The notes under the pieces were generated by a model. That model was given only the letters and a program-made list of their open reading frames with translations. It searched no databases and had not been told where the DNA came from. A stretch of 64,000 nucleotides of DNA. It comes from Rhodanobacteraceae bacterium ZG21-1 (GTDB lineage Bacteria > Pseudomonadota > Gammaproteobacteria > Xanthomonadales > Rhodanobacteraceae). Shown here piece after piece: positions 19,691 through 27,782 of this stretch. The position numbers and the translations under genes are program-made. Position 1 is the stretch's first letter; each line of letters opens with the position of its first letter. The DNA lies in NCBI GenBank assembly GCA_021390615.1, contig JAJEJU010000024.1:992001-1056000 (forward strand), in the 5' to 3' direction.

Positions 19691-20352
19691 GCGATCAGAT
19701 AGCCGGCGCCCCGGCGGGTTTCCACCAGGGTCTTCAGGCCGACCTGGCCCAGTTTGTGGCGCAGCCAGAACACCAGCACCTCGACGCTGCGGTCGGATAC
19801 GTCGGCGGCGCCGCCGGCCAGGCGGTCGAGGATTTCGGCGCGGCTGAACACGCGGCCGCGATGGCGCAGCAGCAGTTCCAGCAGGGCGTATTCGCGCGGC
19901 GTCAGCGACAGCGGCTGGCCATCCACCTCGACCAGGCGCGCGCGCGGGTCCAGGTTCAGCGCGCCGGCGACCAGGTGCAGCGGGCGCGCTTCCTGCGGGC
20001 GTCGCGCCAGTGCATGCAGGCGGGCCAGCAGCTCGTCGAAGGCGAACGGCTTGACCAGGTAGTCGTCGGCACCCTGGTTGAGCGCGCCGACGCGGTCGGC
20101 CACCTGGTCGCGCGCCGACAGCACCAGTACGCGCGGACGCTGCGCACGATTCTGCACGTGGCGCAGCACGGCCAGGCCGTCCTTGCGTGGCAGGCCGAGG
20201 TCGAGCAGGGCCAGCTCGTAGTCGTAGCTGTCCAGGTGCTGGCAGGCGGCTACGCCGTCCGCTGCGGTGTCGACGGTGAAGCCGGCGGCGCCCAGGCCGC
20301 GCGTCAGCGCCTCGCGCAGGCGTTCGGAATCTTCGACGACGAGGATGTTCAG
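19687..20352 (-). CDS. OmpR/PhoP-type response regulator, apparent CTG start
   Basis: A 221-residue regulator with a receiver domain (LNILVVEDSERLREALTRGL; phospho-Asp in LALLDLGLPRKDG; Lys in YLVKPFAFDEL) and a winged-helix DNA-binding domain (SLTPREYALLELLLRHRGRV, VEVLVFWLRHKLG, TRRGAGYLI). The domain should begin at LNILVVED, where the codon is CTG at 20352-20350. A GGGAGA site lies exactly 6 bases upstream (20364-20359). The only in-frame ATG is 32 codons earlier at 20448 and would add an unrelated Pro/Arg-rich tail. A CTG start is therefore preferred. It is the first gene of the RR-HK-efflux row. Confidence 0.88.
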   Translation of the reverse strand: MNILVVEDSERLREALTRGLGAAGFTVDTAADGVAACQHLDSYDYELALLDLGLPRKDGLAVLRHVQNRAQRPRVLVLSARDQVADRVGALNQGADDYLVKPFAFDELLARLHALARRPQEARPLHLVAGALNLDPRARLVEVDGQPLSLTPREYALLELLLRHRGRVFSRAEILDRLAGGAADVSDRSVEVLVFWLRHKLGQVGLKTLVETRRGAGYLIA

Positions 20353-20466
20353 GGCGATTCTCCCGCATGGCCTGGGCCGCGCAGGCGGCCGGGTCGAGTC
20401 AAAGCATAGCCAGCACGGCGGCGCCTCAGGGGACGCGGTGTGCTGCACCGTGGCAGGGACCGCATT

Positions 20467-21165
20467 TCAGGCGGCGAGTTCGGCCACGAAGATCACCGAG
20501 GCCGGCTTGCTGGTGGCCGGATGGACAGGCTCGAGCTGTTCGGCCAGGCGCAGGCCGCTGTCGGCGAGCAGGTGCGCCCAGCTTTCCAGCGTGCGGAAGT
20601 ACCAGGGCGCGGGATCGCTGAAGGCGTCGCCGAAGCCGGCCCAGGAACCTTCGCGCCAGCCGTCGACATACGGTGCGTCACCGCAGGCGACGCGCGGGTG
20701 CAGGGTCTGCACCAGCAGGGCGCCGCCGGGCAGCAGCAGGCGCGGCACTTCCCGCAGCAGGCGTTCCACCGTCGCGCCGCCGATCAGCGAGAAGTTGCAG
20801 ACCGCGGCGTCGACGCGCAGCGCCAGGGCGCCCGCGGCGATGTCTTCGTAGGACAGCGCATGGAAGTCGCCGCCGCCGGCTTCGCGGGCCTGTTCGACCA
20901 GGGCGAGCACGGCATCGGTGCCGGTGACCGCGATGCCGTGCTCGTTCAGCGCGCGGGCCAGCCAGCCTTCGCCGCAACCCAGGTCGAGCACGCTGCGCGG
21001 CCGGCGCGCGAGCACGGCGTCGATGATGGCCTGGTCGGTGACCAGCCGGCGGCTGTCGATGCGGCGTTCGCGCACGGCCTCGGTCCACGGCGCGGCGTTG
21101 CGCTGCCAGGAGTCGAGGATCCTGGCGTCGCCGAGCGGGGCGGGCGTTTCGGATGAGGCAGGCAT
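20467..21165 (-). CDS. Class I SAM-dependent methyltransferase
   Basis: A 232-residue Rossmann-fold methyltransferase (MPASSETPAPLGDARILDSW). SAM motif I is VLDLGCGEGWLARAL (about 65-79), motif II acidic residue is in VTGTDA, and the post-motif segment is DAAVCNFSLIGG. The motif III strand is LLLPGGALLVQTLHP. The C-terminal region is Trp-rich (EGSWAGFGDAFSDPAPWYFR), as in UbiE/UbiG-like small-molecule methyltransferases. It is 5 bases downstream of the EamA exporter gene, so the two are probably co-transcribed. Substrate is unknown. Confidence 0.85.
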   Translation of the reverse strand: MPASSETPAPLGDARILDSWQRNAAPWTEAVRERRIDSRRLVTDQAIIDAVLARRPRSVLDLGCGEGWLARALNEHGIAVTGTDAVLALVEQAREAGGGDFHALSYEDIAAGALALRVDAAVCNFSLIGGATVERLLREVPRLLLPGGALLVQTLHPRVACGDAPYVDGWREGSWAGFGDAFSDPAPWYFRTLESWAHLLADSGLRLAEQLEPVHPATSKPASVIFVAELAA

Positions 21166-21170
21166 GGGCG

Positions 21171-22049
21171 TCACAGCACGGGAGTCTTGCGCTTCCACCA
21201 GGAGGTGACCTGGTTTTCGCGCACGAAGGTGAACAGGCCGGCGCCGAGGATGATTGCGATGCCGACCAGCATCGGCCAGTCCAGATGGTCGCCGAACAGC
21301 CAGTAGCCGAAGCCGATCGCCCACAGCATCTGGCTGTACTGGGTCGGCGCCACCCGTGCGGCCGGGGCGAGCAGAGTGGCGTACATCAGCAGCACGCCGG
21401 CCAGCGCGGCGAGCAGGCCGTAGCCGGCCAGCAGCCACCACTGCTGCAGGTCCGGCCACACGAAGTGCGGCAGCATCAGCACGCCGCCGGCCACGATCGG
21501 GCCGATCACCCCGGCGCCGTACAGGCTGAGCCGCTTCTCGTGGGCGCCGGCCATGCGCAGGGCCACCACCGACAGCGCGGCGGTGAGGCCGCACAGGATC
21601 GCCGCGAAATGGCCGAGGCCCAGCACGCGAAAGCCGGGCCGCAGCACCACCAGCACGCCGACGAAGCCGGCCACCACCGCCAGCCAGCGCCGCCAGCCCA
21701 CGTGCTCCTTCAGCAGCAGCACCGAGAGCATGGTGACGAAGATCGGCATCAGGAAGATCAGCGCGAACACCTCGGCCATCGGCAGCAGGGTGAAGGCGGT
21801 CACCGAGCAGATGTTGCCGACTGCGCCGGTGACCGCGCGAATCCACCACAGCGCCGGGCGCTGGGCGTGCAGGGCGTCGCGCCAGCGGTCGCCCTTGTCG
21901 CGGATGAAGGGCAGCGCGGCCAGCCCCATCACGCCGCCGAAGAACACTGACTCGTAGGGCGGCAGGCTGCCGTGCAGCGACTTCACGAAGGCATCGCTGA
22001 TCGCATAGGCGGCGAAGCAGGCGAAGGCCAGGAGGATGCCTTTGACCAT
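21171..22049 (-). CDS. EamA-type DMT superfamily transporter
   Basis: A 292-residue inner-membrane exporter with ten predicted helices in two EamA repeats. Examples are ILLAFACFAAYAISDAF near the N-terminus, ALIFLMPIFVTMLSVLLLKE closing repeat 1, and a second half ending in LVGIAIILGAGLFTFV followed by a basic tail. RxxxG-type loops and the LLLKEHVGWRRW segment at the repeat junction are typical of drug/metabolite exporters. The start is ATG 22049. The gene precedes the methyltransferase on the same strand. Substrate cannot be deduced. Confidence 0.87.
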   Translation of the reverse strand: MVKGILLAFACFAAYAISDAFVKSLHGSLPPYESVFFGGVMGLAALPFIRDKGDRWRDALHAQRPALWWIRAVTGAVGNICSVTAFTLLPMAEVFALIFLMPIFVTMLSVLLLKEHVGWRRWLAVVAGFVGVLVVLRPGFRVLGLGHFAAILCGLTAALSVVALRMAGAHEKRLSLYGAGVIGPIVAGGVLMLPHFVWPDLQQWWLLAGYGLLAALAGVLLMYATLLAPAARVAPTQYSQMLWAIGFGYWLFGDHLDWPMLVGIAIILGAGLFTFVRENQVTSWWKRKTPVL

Positions 22050-22136
22050 GGGATTCCGTCGGCGGGGCGGATCGGGGGACTGCATATGATCGCATGCCCG
22101 GGCGGCCGGCCGGCGTGCCGCATGCTGCTGTCGGAC

Positions 22137-22172
22137 ATGACCCGGATGGGGGCGCCCGGGTAGAATCCCGGG
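22137..22172 (+). promoter_or_regulatory. Probable promoter of glutaryl-CoA dehydrogenase with a palindrome over the -10 box
   Basis: The -10-like TAGAAT (22161-22166) is flanked exactly by CCCGGG on both sides (22155-22160 and 22167-22172). A weak -35-like ATGACC lies 18 bases upstream. The palindrome over the -10 could be a regulator site or an early-transcript hairpin. Confidence 0.35.
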
Positions 22173-22200
22173 TTTCCCCCGCACGTTCACGGAATTCGCG

Positions 22201-23370
22201 ATGCCTGCCAGCCTGAACCCGCTCGACCTGTACGACGTCCGTTCGCTGCTCTCCGACGAGGAGCGCATGGTGCAGGACACCGTGGGCCGCTTCGTCGACG
22301 AAAGGGTGCTGCCGATCATCGGCGACTGCTTCGACCAGGGCCGTTTCCCCCAGGAACTGATTCCCGAAGTCGCCGGCCTGGGCCTGCTCGGCGCCACCAT
22401 TCCGGAAAAGTACGGCTGCGCGGGCATGAACGGGGTCAGCTACGGCTTGATCTGCCAGGAGCTGGAGCGCGGCGATTCCGGCCTGCGCAGCTTCGCCTCG
22501 GTGCAGAGCTCGCTGTGCATGTACCCGATCTACGCCTACGGCAGCGAGGAGCAGAAGCTGCACTATCTGCCGAAGATGGCGGCGGGCGAAGTGATCGGCT
22601 GCTTCGGCCTCACCGAGCCGCACGGCGGTTCCGATCCGGCCAACATGAAGACCAACGCGCGCAAGGACGGCGGCGACTGGGTCATCAACGGCGCCAAGAT
22701 GTGGATCACCAACGGCAACCTCGCGCACATCGCCATCGTGTGGGCGCAGACCGAGGACGGCATCCAGGGCTTCATCGTGCCCACCGACAGCAAGGGCTTC
22801 GCCGCGCAGGAAGTGCACAAGAAGATGAGTCTGCGCGCCTCGGTGACCTCGGCGCTGTTCTTCGACAACGTGCGCGTGCCGGAGGCCAACCGCCTGCCCA
22901 ACGTGCGTGGCCTGAAGGGGCCGCTGGGCTGCCTGACCCAGGCGCGCTACGGCATCACCTGGGGCCCGATCGGCGCCGCCCAGGCCTGCCTGAAGGAAGT
23001 GCTCGACTACACCCAGGAGCGCGTGCTGTTCGCCCGCCCGCTGGCGGCGAACCAGGCGATCCAGCTGAAGCTGGCCGACATGGCCCGGCGCATCACCGCC
23101 GCGCAGCTGCTCTCGCTGCAGCTCGGCCGGCTCAAGGACGCCGGCAAGATGCAGCCGACCCAGGTGTCGCTGGCGAAGTGGAACAACTGCCGCATGGCCA
23201 TCGACATCGCGCGCGAGTGCCGCGACATCCTCGGCGGCGCCGGCATCACTACCGAGCATGCGGCGATCCGCCACGCGCTCAACCTGGAATCGGTGATTAC
23301 CTACGAGGGCACTGAGACGGTGCATCAGCTGGTGGTGGGCCGCGAACTTACCGGCATCAACGCGTTCTGA
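22201..23370 (+). CDS. gcdH: Glutaryl-CoA dehydrogenase
   Basis: A 389-residue FAD enzyme that oxidises and decarboxylates glutaryl-CoA to crotonyl-CoA in lysine/tryptophan breakdown. It has the acyl-CoA dehydrogenase fold throughout: an N-terminal helical domain, the middle-domain FAD motifs FGLTEPHGGSDPANMKT and WVINGAKMWITNGNLAHIAIVW, and the C-terminal DILGGAGITTEHAA. The catalytic base Glu is in VITYEGTETVHQLVVGRELTG, at the position used by GCDH rather than by isovaleryl-CoA dehydrogenase. Length and the FASVQSSLCMYPI substrate loop also fit GCDH. It may act with the ALDH7-type dehydrogenase at 44817-46352, which belongs to the same catabolic route. Confidence 0.93.
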   Translation: MPASLNPLDLYDVRSLLSDEERMVQDTVGRFVDERVLPIIGDCFDQGRFPQELIPEVAGLGLLGATIPEKYGCAGMNGVSYGLICQELERGDSGLRSFASVQSSLCMYPIYAYGSEEQKLHYLPKMAAGEVIGCFGLTEPHGGSDPANMKTNARKDGGDWVINGAKMWITNGNLAHIAIVWAQTEDGIQGFIVPTDSKGFAAQEVHKKMSLRASVTSALFFDNVRVPEANRLPNVRGLKGPLGCLTQARYGITWGPIGAAQACLKEVLDYTQERVLFARPLAANQAIQLKLADMARRITAAQLLSLQLGRLKDAGKMQPTQVSLAKWNNCRMAIDIARECRDILGGAGITTEHAAIRHALNLESVITYEGTETVHQLVVGRELTGINAF

Positions 23371-23395
23371 GGCCGATCGGCGCCGGGAGCCCGCG

Positions 23396-23730
23396 ATGGA
23401 CCGTGAAGGTTCGATGAGCAGGCTGCTGCGCAGCGTGTCGGTCGTCGCGGTGGCGCTGTCGCTGGCCTGCTGCGGCATGGTGCCGAGCTTGAGCGCGACG
23501 TCATGCCTGCGCGGCGTGCAGCTGCGCCCCGGCATGACCGAGCCGCAGGTGCTGGCGCTGCTGGGCAAGCCTTACGGCATGGCGTTCGGCCGCGGCGAGT
23601 TTCGCTACAGGTGGATGAACAACGAAGGCGGACGCGACGTGAATGACGGTTCGAGCGCACGGCTGACAGCAAGTTCGAACACAGCGTCGTGACGTCGGTG
23701 GTGGGCAGCTGCGACGGCAAGTCTTTCTGA
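23396..23730 (+). pseudogene. BamE/SmpA-like small lipoprotein, reading frame broken
   Basis: The N-terminal part reads as a lipoprotein (MSRLLRSVSVVAVALSLACC, lipobox LACC) followed by a BamE-like core, LRPGMTEPQVLALLGKPYGM, and GEFRYRWMNNEGGRDVN. After about 23640 the frame goes to nonsense and stops at 23692. Two other frames continue sensibly: MTVRAHG, then ADSKFEHSVVTSVVGSCDGK ending at TGA 23730. Two small indels near 23645-23672 would restore one protein of about 105 residues. It is either a recent pseudogene or has sequencing errors. It follows gcdH by 25 bases. Confidence 0.6.
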
Positions 23731-23774
23731 GCGATGCTGCGCTGGTGCTGCCGAACAAGCGGGAGTACGTGGTC

Positions 23775-24326
23775 ATGCATGACAAGCGGTTGGTGATCGA
23801 GACCGAGCGCCTGATTCTTCGCCCCACCGCGGCGGAGGATTTCGAAGGCTGGGCCAGGCTGATGGGCGACGAAGACAATTCGCGCTTTATCGGCGGGCCG
23901 CAGCCGCGGCCGGTGGCCTGGCGCGGTTTCCTCAGCATGGCCGGAGCCTGGGCGATCCAGGGCTTCGCCATGTTCTCGGTGATCGAGAAGTCCAGCGGCC
24001 GCTGGATCGGTCGGCTCGGCCCATGGCATCCCGAAGGCTGGCCCGGCGACGAGGTGGCCTGGGGCCTGCTGCGCGAAGCCTGGGGCAAGGGCTATGCGCT
24101 GGAGGGCGCGACCGCGGCGATGGACTTCGCCTTCGACGTGCTGGGCTGGGACGAAGTGATCCACACCATCGATCCGGCCAACCAGGCCTCGCAGGTGGTG
24201 GCGCGCAAGCTGGGTTCGGTACTGCGCGGCCCCGGCCGCCTGCCCGAGCCGTTCCAGCATCATACGGTCGACATCTGGGGACAGCGCCGCGAGGACTGGC
24301 AGGCGCGGCGGAGCGCGCGGCAGTGA
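23775..24326 (+). CDS. GNAT acetyltransferase (RimJ/RimL-like)
   Basis: A 183-residue acetyltransferase (MHDKRLVIETERLILRPTAA). The ETERLILRP opening is the hallmark of the RimJ/RimL/AlkD-type GNAT_3 branch. The acetyl-CoA loop is EVAWGLLREAWGKGYALEGA, and the C-terminal part has IDPANQASQVVARKLGSVLRG. The start at 23775 is chosen because GGGAG lies 9 bases upstream and the family begins there. Target is unknown. Confidence 0.85.
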   Translation: MHDKRLVIETERLILRPTAAEDFEGWARLMGDEDNSRFIGGPQPRPVAWRGFLSMAGAWAIQGFAMFSVIEKSSGRWIGRLGPWHPEGWPGDEVAWGLLREAWGKGYALEGATAAMDFAFDVLGWDEVIHTIDPANQASQVVARKLGSVLRGPGRLPEPFQHHTVDIWGQRREDWQARRSARQ

Positions 24327-24414
24327 AGACCCGTGCCGGTAAGGCGCACTTGCGTCGCTGGACGGCAGGCGTGGCCATGCCGGCTTCGGTCCGATTCGCA
24401 CCGGGGATCGACTG

Positions 24415-24891
24415 ATGTCGCTGCGGGCCATCCATGCCGTGCTGGATGAGCTCGATGCGGATTTGCGCCGGCATGCGCGCGCGCCGATCTACCTGATCGG
24501 CAGCGCGGCGGTCGCGCTGGCCGGCGCCACGGTGGAGGCGGCCGACCTGGATCTGCTGAGCACGCCCGACGATGCGGAGCGACTGGCGGCGGCCTGGGCC
24601 TCGCGCCGCGATGCGGTTTATCTGCCCGCCGGTGCCGAACGCTTCCGCTCGCGTTTCGCGCGCTATGCCTTTGTGGCGATGCCGGTGGAGGTGATGGGCG
24701 GGCTGGAAGTCTGCGTCGACGGCGCCTGGCAGGCCTTGCGCATCGAGCACAGCCACGCGCTGCCCGGCCACGCCGACGGCCTGCGCCTGCCCACGGTGGC
24801 CGAGCAGCTGCGCGTGCTCGCGCTGTTCGATCGCCCCAAGGACCGCCGCCGCATGCAGCTGCTGCAGGCGCTGCCCGGAGCGCCGGCATGA
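24415..24891 (+). CDS. Nucleotidyltransferase-like protein
   Basis: A 158-residue protein (MSLRAIHAVLDELDADLRRH). YLIGSAAVALAG followed by AADLDLLSTPDDA matches the G-S then D-x-D pattern of a minimal nucleotidyltransferase or NTase-like fold. The rest includes MPVEVMGGLEVCVDG and LPTVAEQLRVLALFDRPKDR, as in proteins that recognise phosphotransfer substrates. Its stop overlaps the start of the cupin gene by 4 bases, so the two form a coupled pair. The biochemical role is unknown. Confidence 0.6.
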   Translation: MSLRAIHAVLDELDADLRRHARAPIYLIGSAAVALAGATVEAADLDLLSTPDDAERLAAAWASRRDAVYLPAGAERFRSRFARYAFVAMPVEVMGGLEVCVDGAWQALRIEHSHALPGHADGLRLPTVAEQLRVLALFDRPKDRRRMQLLQALPGAPA

Positions 24892-25433
24892 TGCGCGCCG
24901 ACGTCGAGCCGCTCGCGCTGCACTTTGCCGCCGACGGCGCCATTCCCAATCATCCGCATCTGCCGGTGCTGCACTATCGCGCGGTGCTCGAGGACTGCGC
25001 CGACCGCGCCGCGGCTTTCGAACGCGCCTTCGCCGCGCACGACTGGCCGGCGCAATGGCGCGACGGCATCTATCCCTATCACCATTACCATGCCGGCGCA
25101 CACGAGGCCTTCGGCATCGCCGCGGGCACGGCCGAGGTGCTGCTGGGCGGTCCGCACGGGCAGGCGCTGACCCTGGCTGCCGGCGATGTGCTGGTGCTGC
25201 CGGCCGGCACCGGCCATTGCCGCCTGTCGGCCAGCGCGGACTTCCTCGCGGTGGGGGCCTATCCGCGCGGCGCCGAAGCCGACATGCAGGACGAGCAGAG
25301 CCTCGACCTGGACCGGCTGCGGGTGCTGATCCTTGCAGTGCCGATCCCGGCCAGCGACCCGGTCGGCGGCGCGCAGGGCTATCTGCCGCGGCTGTGGTCT
25401 TCGCCCGGCACAGGCCCGCGTCGCATCTCCTAA
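24888..25433 (+). CDS. YjlB-like cupin protein
   Basis: A 181-residue single-cupin protein. The first metal-binding motif is visible as YPYHHYHAGAHEAFGIAAGT (His-x-His-type with Glu), and the second as LPAGTGHCRLSASADF. The N-terminal segment LHFAADGAIPNHPHLPVLHY and the C-terminal LAVPIPASDPVGGAQGYL fit the YjlB family of uncharacterised cupins. Translation is coupled (4-base overlap) to the NTase-like gene. A metal-dependent small-molecule role is likely but the substrate is unknown. Confidence 0.75.
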   Translation: MMRADVEPLALHFAADGAIPNHPHLPVLHYRAVLEDCADRAAAFERAFAAHDWPAQWRDGIYPYHHYHAGAHEAFGIAAGTAEVLLGGPHGQALTLAAGDVLVLPAGTGHCRLSASADFLAVGAYPRGAEADMQDEQSLDLDRLRVLILAVPIPASDPVGGAQGYLPRLWSSPGTGPRRIS

Positions 25434-25486
25434 GCTATGCCTTCTCCGTCTTCTTTCATCAGCGCTTCTTCGCCGGAAACTCATCC

Positions 25487-27751
25487 ATGTCCGCTACGCC
25501 TCCCATCGCCGCCCGCCATAAAGGCTTCAACCGCGCCGAGATCGTCGATCAGAATTTCATCGAGTTCGTGCAGCAGTGGCAGGGCGAGGTGCGCGGCAGG
25601 CCGCGCGACGACCAGGCGGTGCTGCCGGGCAGCGCGCTCGACGCGCAAGGTTTCCGCGAGCTGCTGGAATCGCAACTGATCTCGCGCCACCTCGACCTGA
25701 TGGCGCGCGTGCTGCGCGTGCAGAACAAGGTGTTCTACACCATCGGCAGCTCCGGCCACGAAGGCAACGCGATGGTGGCGCGGCTGACCCGCCACACCGA
25801 TCCGGCCTTCCTGCACTACCGTTCCGGCGGCTTCATGGCCGAGCGCTTCCGCAAGCTGCCGGGGATGGACCCGGTGATGGATTCGGCGCTGTCCTTCGCT
25901 GCCAGCAAGGAAGACCCGGCTTCCGGCGGCCGCCACAAGGTGTGGGGCAGCAAGCCGCTGTGGGTGCTGCCGCAGACTTCGACCATCGCCTCGCACCTGC
26001 CCAAGGCGCTGGGCACCGCGGTGGCGATCGAGCAGGCGCGGCGCATCGGCCATACCTTGCCGGTGCCGGAGGACGCGATCGCGATCTGCTCGTTCGGCGA
26101 CGCCTCGTCCAACCACGCCACCGCGCAGACCGCCTTCAACGCGGCGGCGTGGACCGCCTACCAGAAGCTGCCGGCGCCGGTGCTGTTCGTGTGCGAAGAC
26201 AACGGCATCGGCATCTCGGTGAAGACGCCTGGCGGCTGGGTGGCGAACAACTTCCAGCATCGTCCCGACCTCGATTATTTCTTCGCCGACGGCCTCGACC
26301 TGGCCGAAGGCTATGCCCAGGTGCAGCGCGCGGTGGAGCATTGCCGACGCACGCGCCGACCGACCTTCCTGCACCTGAAGACCACCCGCATCATGGGTCA
26401 TGCCGGCACCGATTTCGAAATCGAGTGGCGCAGCATCGAAGAGCTGGTGACGGTGGAGGCGTCCGATCCGCTGCTGCGCTCGGCTGCCATCGCGCTGGAG
26501 TCGGGCCTGTACGGCAAGGACGCGCTGCTGGAACTCAACGAGACGATCCGCAAGCGCTGCTTCGCTGCGGCGGAAGAGGCCGATCGTCGGCCCAGGCTGG
26601 AACGCCTCGATGACGTGATGGCGCCGCTGGCGCCGTATACGCCGGCGGCGGTGCAGGCCGAGGCCTCGCGTGCGGACTACGCGGAGCGGCGCCTCGCCGT
26701 GTTCGGCGGCGAAGACAAGCTGCCGGAGAAGCAGCCGCCGCGCCACCTGGCGATCCAGATCGGCATGGCCCTGCACGACGTGATGGCGAAGTATCCCGAA
26801 TCGCTGCTGTTCGGCGAGGACGTGGCGCAGAAGGGCGGTGTGTATACGGTCACCAAGGGCCTGCACAAGGCCTTCAAGAGCAGCCGCGTGTTCAACACCT
26901 TGCTGGACGAGACGGTGATCCTCGGCCTCGCACAAGGCTACGCCAACATGGGCATGCTGCCGATCCCGGAGATCCAGTACCTGGCCTATTTCCACAACGC
27001 CGCCGACCAGATCCGCGGCGAGGCGGCCTCGCTGCAGTTCTTCTCCAACAACCAGTACCGCAACCCGCTGGTGATGCGCGTGGCCTCGCTGGGCTACCAG
27101 CGCGGCTTCGGCGGGCACTTCCACAACGACAACTCGATTGCCGCGCTGCGCGATATCCCGGGCCTGGTGGTGGGCTGCGCCAGCCGCGGCGACGACGCCG
27201 CCAACATGCTGCGCACGCTGATGGCGCTGGCCAGGGTGGACGGCCGCGTATGCGCCTTCCTTGAGCCGATCGCGCTGTACATGACCAAGGACTTGTACGA
27301 GGCCGGCGACGGCCAGTGGCAGTTCGCCTATCCGGCGCCGGGCGAGGCGATGACCTTGGGCGAGGGACGCGTCTATCACGACGATGCGGACGACCTGGTG
27401 GTGTTCACCTTCGGCAACGGCGTGCCGATGGCGTTGCGCGCCGCGCGCACGATCGAGAAGGAGCTCGGCTGGAAGGTGCGCGTGGTCGACCTGCGCTGGC
27501 TGGCGCCGCTCAACGACGCCTTTATCGCGGCGCAGGCCAAGACGGCCAAGCGCATCATCGTGCTGGACGAAGGGCGCAAGAGCGCTGGCGTGGGCGAGGG
27601 CGTGATCACCGCCATCGCCGAGGCTGGCCACGGCGCCACGCCGCTGCAGCGCGTGGTCGGCGCGGACACTTTCACGCCGCTGGCCGGCGCTGCCTTCCTG
27701 GTGCTGCCGGGCGAGGCGGACGTGGTGGCGGCCGCGCATCGGCTGGCCTAG
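25487..27751 (+). CDS. Fused alpha/beta 2-oxoacid dehydrogenase E1-type protein (TPP-dependent)
   Basis: A 754-residue fusion of an E1-alpha domain (about 1-385) and an E1-beta domain (about 405-754). The alpha part has the SSGHEGNAMVA and HYRSGGFMAERF segments. Its TPP/Mg motif is GDASSNHATAQTAF to VLFVCEDNGIGIS, with Ala in place of the usual third Gly. The beta part has HLAIQIGMALHDVMAKYPES, LFGEDVAQKGGVYTVTKGL, LLDETVILGLAQGYANMG and a transketolase C-terminal domain (VVDLRWLAPLN, ILDEGRKSAGVGEGV). It resembles branched-chain 2-oxoacid dehydrogenase E1. No E2 or E3 gene is adjacent, so partner and substrate are open. The start is ATG 25487. Confidence 0.88.
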   Translation: MSATPPIAARHKGFNRAEIVDQNFIEFVQQWQGEVRGRPRDDQAVLPGSALDAQGFRELLESQLISRHLDLMARVLRVQNKVFYTIGSSGHEGNAMVARLTRHTDPAFLHYRSGGFMAERFRKLPGMDPVMDSALSFAASKEDPASGGRHKVWGSKPLWVLPQTSTIASHLPKALGTAVAIEQARRIGHTLPVPEDAIAICSFGDASSNHATAQTAFNAAAWTAYQKLPAPVLFVCEDNGIGISVKTPGGWVANNFQHRPDLDYFFADGLDLAEGYAQVQRAVEHCRRTRRPTFLHLKTTRIMGHAGTDFEIEWRSIEELVTVEASDPLLRSAAIALESGLYGKDALLELNETIRKRCFAAAEEADRRPRLERLDDVMAPLAPYTPAAVQAEASRADYAERRLAVFGGEDKLPEKQPPRHLAIQIGMALHDVMAKYPESLLFGEDVAQKGGVYTVTKGLHKAFKSSRVFNTLLDETVILGLAQGYANMGMLPIPEIQYLAYFHNAADQIRGEAASLQFFSNNQYRNPLVMRVASLGYQRGFGGHFHNDNSIAALRDIPGLVVGCASRGDDAANMLRTLMALARVDGRVCAFLEPIALYMTKDLYEAGDGQWQFAYPAPGEAMTLGEGRVYHDDADDLVVFTFGNGVPMALRAARTIEKELGWKVRVVDLRWLAPLNDAFIAAQAKTAKRIIVLDEGRKSAGVGEGVITAIAEAGHGATPLQRVVGADTFTPLAGAAFLVLPGEADVVAAAHRLA

Positions 27752-27757
27752 CTGGAG

Positions 27758-27782
27758 GCGAGCTCGTCGTGCACGAGCTCGC
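27758..27782 (+). terminator. Hairpin after the E1 fusion gene
   Basis: A perfect 10-bp inverted repeat (GCGAGCTCGT and its complement) with loop CGTGC begins 7 bases past the TAG at 27749-27751. No T-run follows, so confidence as a true intrinsic terminator is moderate. Confidence 0.55.
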
